Shown here: piece by piece, positions 62,646 through 64,000 of the stretch
Layout of the letters: each line of letters begins with the position of its first letter
How positions within the stretch are numbered: the stretch's first letter is position 1
Origin: Henricia sp. BOLD:AAB3569
Taxonomy: Eukaryota; Echinodermata; Asteroidea; Spinulosida; Echinasteridae
Reading direction: 5' to 3'
NCBI GenBank assembly: GCA_037783545.1
Contig: JBBELK010000454.1
Span: forward strand, 1,054,001 to 1,118,000
DNA: 64,000 nucleotides
The notes under the pieces: generated by a model
What the model was told of the DNA's origin: nothing
Database searches by the model: none
The model's input: the letters and a program-made list of their open reading frames with translations, nothing else
Made by a program: the position numbers and the translations under genes

Positions 62646-62820
62646 CAGTAAACTCTCGTTATAACACCCCCTGATATAAAGCTGTTCTTGATTTGAAGCT
62701 CCTTTTACCAAGTCCCAGCCATTATTCTCTGCATTGTGTATGCACTGGTTACAGCACTCTCTGGATATAAAGCTCAAATTATTTCGGTCCCCTGGAGAGC
62801 GCTATAATGAGAGTTTATTG
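62646..62820. mobile_element. foldback/MITE-like element, 175 bp, CAGTAAACTCTCGTTATAAC ends
   Basis: The left end CAGTAAACTCTCGTTATAAC and right end GCTATAATGAGAGTTTATTG are inverted with three differences; TATAAAGCTG/GATATAAAGCTC and TCCCC words recur inside. The CAGT.AACTCTC.TTATAA terminus resembles mariner/pogo-type MITEs, but a TA target duplication is not clear. Confidence 0.8.
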
Positions 62821-62934
62821 TAGTGTGAAAAGTTCTCAAGTTAAACTGTGCTGTATCACTGTGTATGAATTATAACCAAATCAGTTTAATATGGAACAAG
62901 CCGTCCAAACATAGCCTTTGATTTATCTTTCCAG

Positions 62935-63150
62935 TTGATCACGTCGCACGCTATCCGGGTTCAAACCCCACCGAGACACATCCCCGGCGTAGTGGAAGTC
63001 ACTCTATCGTACAAGTCCAAACAGTTCTGCAAAGGAGCGCCAGGAAGATTCGTTTACGTCTCACTCACCGAACCCACCATAGACTACGGATTTCAGAGAC
63101 TCAGTAAACTGGTACCCCGACACCCTGGTGACCCAGACAGGCTTCCCAAG
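62935..63150 (+). CDS. EBF: COE/EBF exon D: second half of IPT/TIG domain and HLH helix 1
   Basis: Coding exon of exactly 72 codons between TATCTTTCCAG and GTAAAC, phase 0 at both ends. It reads [20 protein letters not shown], then [20 protein letters not shown], ending with [20 protein letters not shown] and [12 protein letters not shown]. The first 45 or so residues finish the IPT/TIG domain; [15 protein letters not shown] is helix 1 of the atypical COE HLH dimerisation motif and PGDPDRLPK is the loop. The frame stays open for 39 codons past the donor, into the minus-strand SINE, and stops at 63270. A retained intron would therefore give a protein with a short SINE-encoded tail and no helix 2. 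The GTAAAC donor is slightly off consensus, but the exon border is fixed by the family sequence. Confidence 0.97.
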
Positions 63151-63162
63151 GTAAACACACAA

Positions 63163-63280
63163 CGCATGGTCCTCGTGGGGATTCGAACCCGAGACCTCCG
63201 ACTCAGTAGGCAGATGCTCTACCAGCTGAGGCACAGTGGAATACATACACTCCCTCAGGTTTTCCCCTGAGAACCCAACT
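63163..63280 (-). mobile_element. tRNA-derived SINE (family A), minus strand, next to the exon D donor
   Basis: On the minus strand it reads GGTTCTCAGGGGAAAACCTG, AGGGAGTGTATG, CTCAGCTGGTAGAGCATCTG (A box), GGTCTCGGGTTCGAATCCCC (B box) and GAGGACCATGCGTTGTG. Boxes are better preserved than in other copies, suggesting a younger insertion. It starts about 12 bases after the exon D splice donor. Confidence 0.88.
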
Positions 63281-63494
63281 TTTTTTCTCTGTGTTACATG
63301 GTTTTAAAACTGAGCAATGTAATGAGCACAATATTTTTAAATATTTGTTTATGCTAATTTGTCACTTTGATAATTAACTAAATCATTTAATGATCGTGCA
63401 GAAAAGTACTGGTTATTTCAAGATATGGTTACTTGCAGTTACATAACAGATACAGTATTTCATGTTAATTTACCACTGTGCCTTATACCACTGT

Positions 63495-63604
63495 GCCTTA
63501 TAGCTCGGCTGGTAGAGCAACTGCCCGGTGAGTCAGCGGTCTCGGGTTCGAATCCCGACAAGGCCCTTACGATTTTTCTCTTATCCCAAGTTTGGTTGTT
63601 TCCT
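63495..63604 (+). mobile_element. tRNA-derived SINE (family A), plus strand
   Basis: The tRNA-like head has TAGCTCGGCTGGTAGAGCAA (A box), GTCTCGGGTTCGAATCCCGA (B box, T arm perfect) and a 5-bp GCCTT/AAGGC acceptor-like stem. It is followed by TACGATTTTTCTCTTATCCC and AAGTTTGGTTGTTTCC. The tail shared with the other copies and its place in an intron mark it as a SINE rather than a tRNA gene. The preceding 16-17 bases (ACCACTGTGCCTTAT) are tandemly duplicated. Confidence 0.87.
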
Positions 63605-63713
63605 TTTAATAGTGGTAAGGCACCATATCAAATATTGCCTATGTTAATTTGAAATGACCCTTATAGACTAATCCAACGAACGAAAACTGCGGTGTATCTC
63701 CAATGTGTTTACG

Positions 63714-63721
63714 TGACGTCA
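63714..63721. promoter_or_regulatory. palindromic CRE-like TGACGTCA
   Basis: Perfect 8-base CRE/ATF consensus about 155 bases before the exon E acceptor. Another TGACGTCA at 16561-16568 is inside a foldback element, so such words can come with mobile DNA. Function unknown. Confidence 0.2.
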
Positions 63722-63876
63722 CAATAGACATACACTGCAGTAACAATGGAATAACCACAAGAGGGCGGGCTCACTAAATGTTATTCAGATTACACTATAG
63801 GTGTTGTATAAACAGTGCTGTTATTATGACAGTTCAACTTTCAGTAAAATTGTCTTTTTATTTGAATTCTCATCAG

Positions 63877-64000
63877 GAAATCATCCTAAAGAGAGCCGCA
63901 GACCTTGCCGAGGCTCTCTACAGCATGCCCCGTAACCAGCTTCCAATCGCCGCACCGCGATCCCCGGCCATCAACAACTCCAGCGGTCCTAGCGGTCTCG
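63877..64000 (+). CDS. EBF: COE/EBF exon E (cut by the window edge): HLH helix 2 and start of C-terminal region
   Basis: Coding sequence after a CATCAG acceptor, open to the last base of the window (41 codons plus one base). It starts EIILKRAADLAEALYSMPRN, which is helix 2 of the COE HLH, joined directly to the LPK loop of exon D. It then continues QLPIAAPRSPAINNSSGPSG, the Ser/Pro/Asn-rich start of the poorly conserved transactivation region. EIILKRAAD-AEALYS is closer to the second (ancestral) of the two helix-2 copies of vertebrate EBFs than to the first (EVILKRAADLVEALYG). The donor and the remaining exons lie outside the window. Confidence 0.96.

Larger units (their letters stand above)
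63151..63876 (+). other. EBF: intron D-E (726 bp), mostly SINE-derived
   Basis: GTAAAC donor and TTCTCATCAG acceptor. A minus-strand SINE (about 63163-63280) begins within about 12 bases of the donor and a plus-strand SINE lies at 63495-63604, so the two are in inverted orientation inside one short intron. No second helix-2 exon is present between helix 1 and exon E. A palindromic TGACGTCA lies at 63714-63721. Confidence 0.88.

Noticed and set aside
63163..63234. Possible minus-strand tRNA gene
   Set aside because: Same SINE family, with the conserved CAGGGGAAAACCTGAGGGAG leader and no proper acceptor stem.
63495..63567. Possible functional tRNA gene
   Set aside because: A and B boxes and the T arm are good, but the anticodon arm cannot be folded convincingly and the non-tRNA tail is shared with other SINE copies.

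Overview
The window is animal nuclear DNA. Its only recognisable protein-coding gene is a COE/EBF (Collier/Olf/EBF) transcription factor on the + strand. Five consecutive exons lie in the last 8.5 kb (55526-55607, 57508-57628, 60341-60471, 62935-63150 and 63877 to beyond the right edge). All have canonical AG/GT borders and they join in frame to give about 224 residues: the end of the DNA-binding domain, the basic stretch, the whole IPT/TIG domain, and helix 1 and helix 2 of the HLH. The start of the gene (N-terminus, zinc knuckle) lies left of the window and the C-terminal activation region lies right of it. Only one helix-2 exon follows helix 1, so this is a non-vertebrate COE gene. Together with many TACATGTA and TGTAGGCCTAC motifs, tRNA-derived SINEs and many foldback elements, this suggests a marine invertebrate deuterostome, most likely an echinoderm. 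That assignment is an inference from style, not a match.

Positions 1-55525 hold no exon I can recognise and are best read as one very long COE intron, entered between the zinc-knuckle exon and the exon starting FFLKFFLK. The stretch is a mosaic. It contains short foldback or MITE-like DNA elements (1312, 2060, 13855, 15061, 16299, 19746, 34233, 37413, 40212, 40572, 52259), SINEs of at least three types (1162, 8325, 24705, 36243, 47478, 51345, 51645), simple repeats (poly-G, poly-C, a GGGGGGA array), and repeat-free islands, some CpG-rich (6100-6480, 30000-30950, 46140-46640, 48780-49990, 52740-53060, 53700-54130), that are the best candidates for cis-regulatory DNA.

The introns between the visible exons are short (1.9, 2.7, 2.5 and 0.7 kb) but crowded with mobile DNA. 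Intron 57629-60340 has a 12-bp minisatellite, a 369-bp foldback, a 117-bp foldback and a head-to-head SINE pair. Intron 60472-62934 has a minisatellite, a 406-bp near-palindrome and a 175-bp foldback. Intron 63151-63876 has two SINEs, one starting about a dozen bases after the splice donor. No operon, CRISPR array, functional RNA gene or second protein gene was found.
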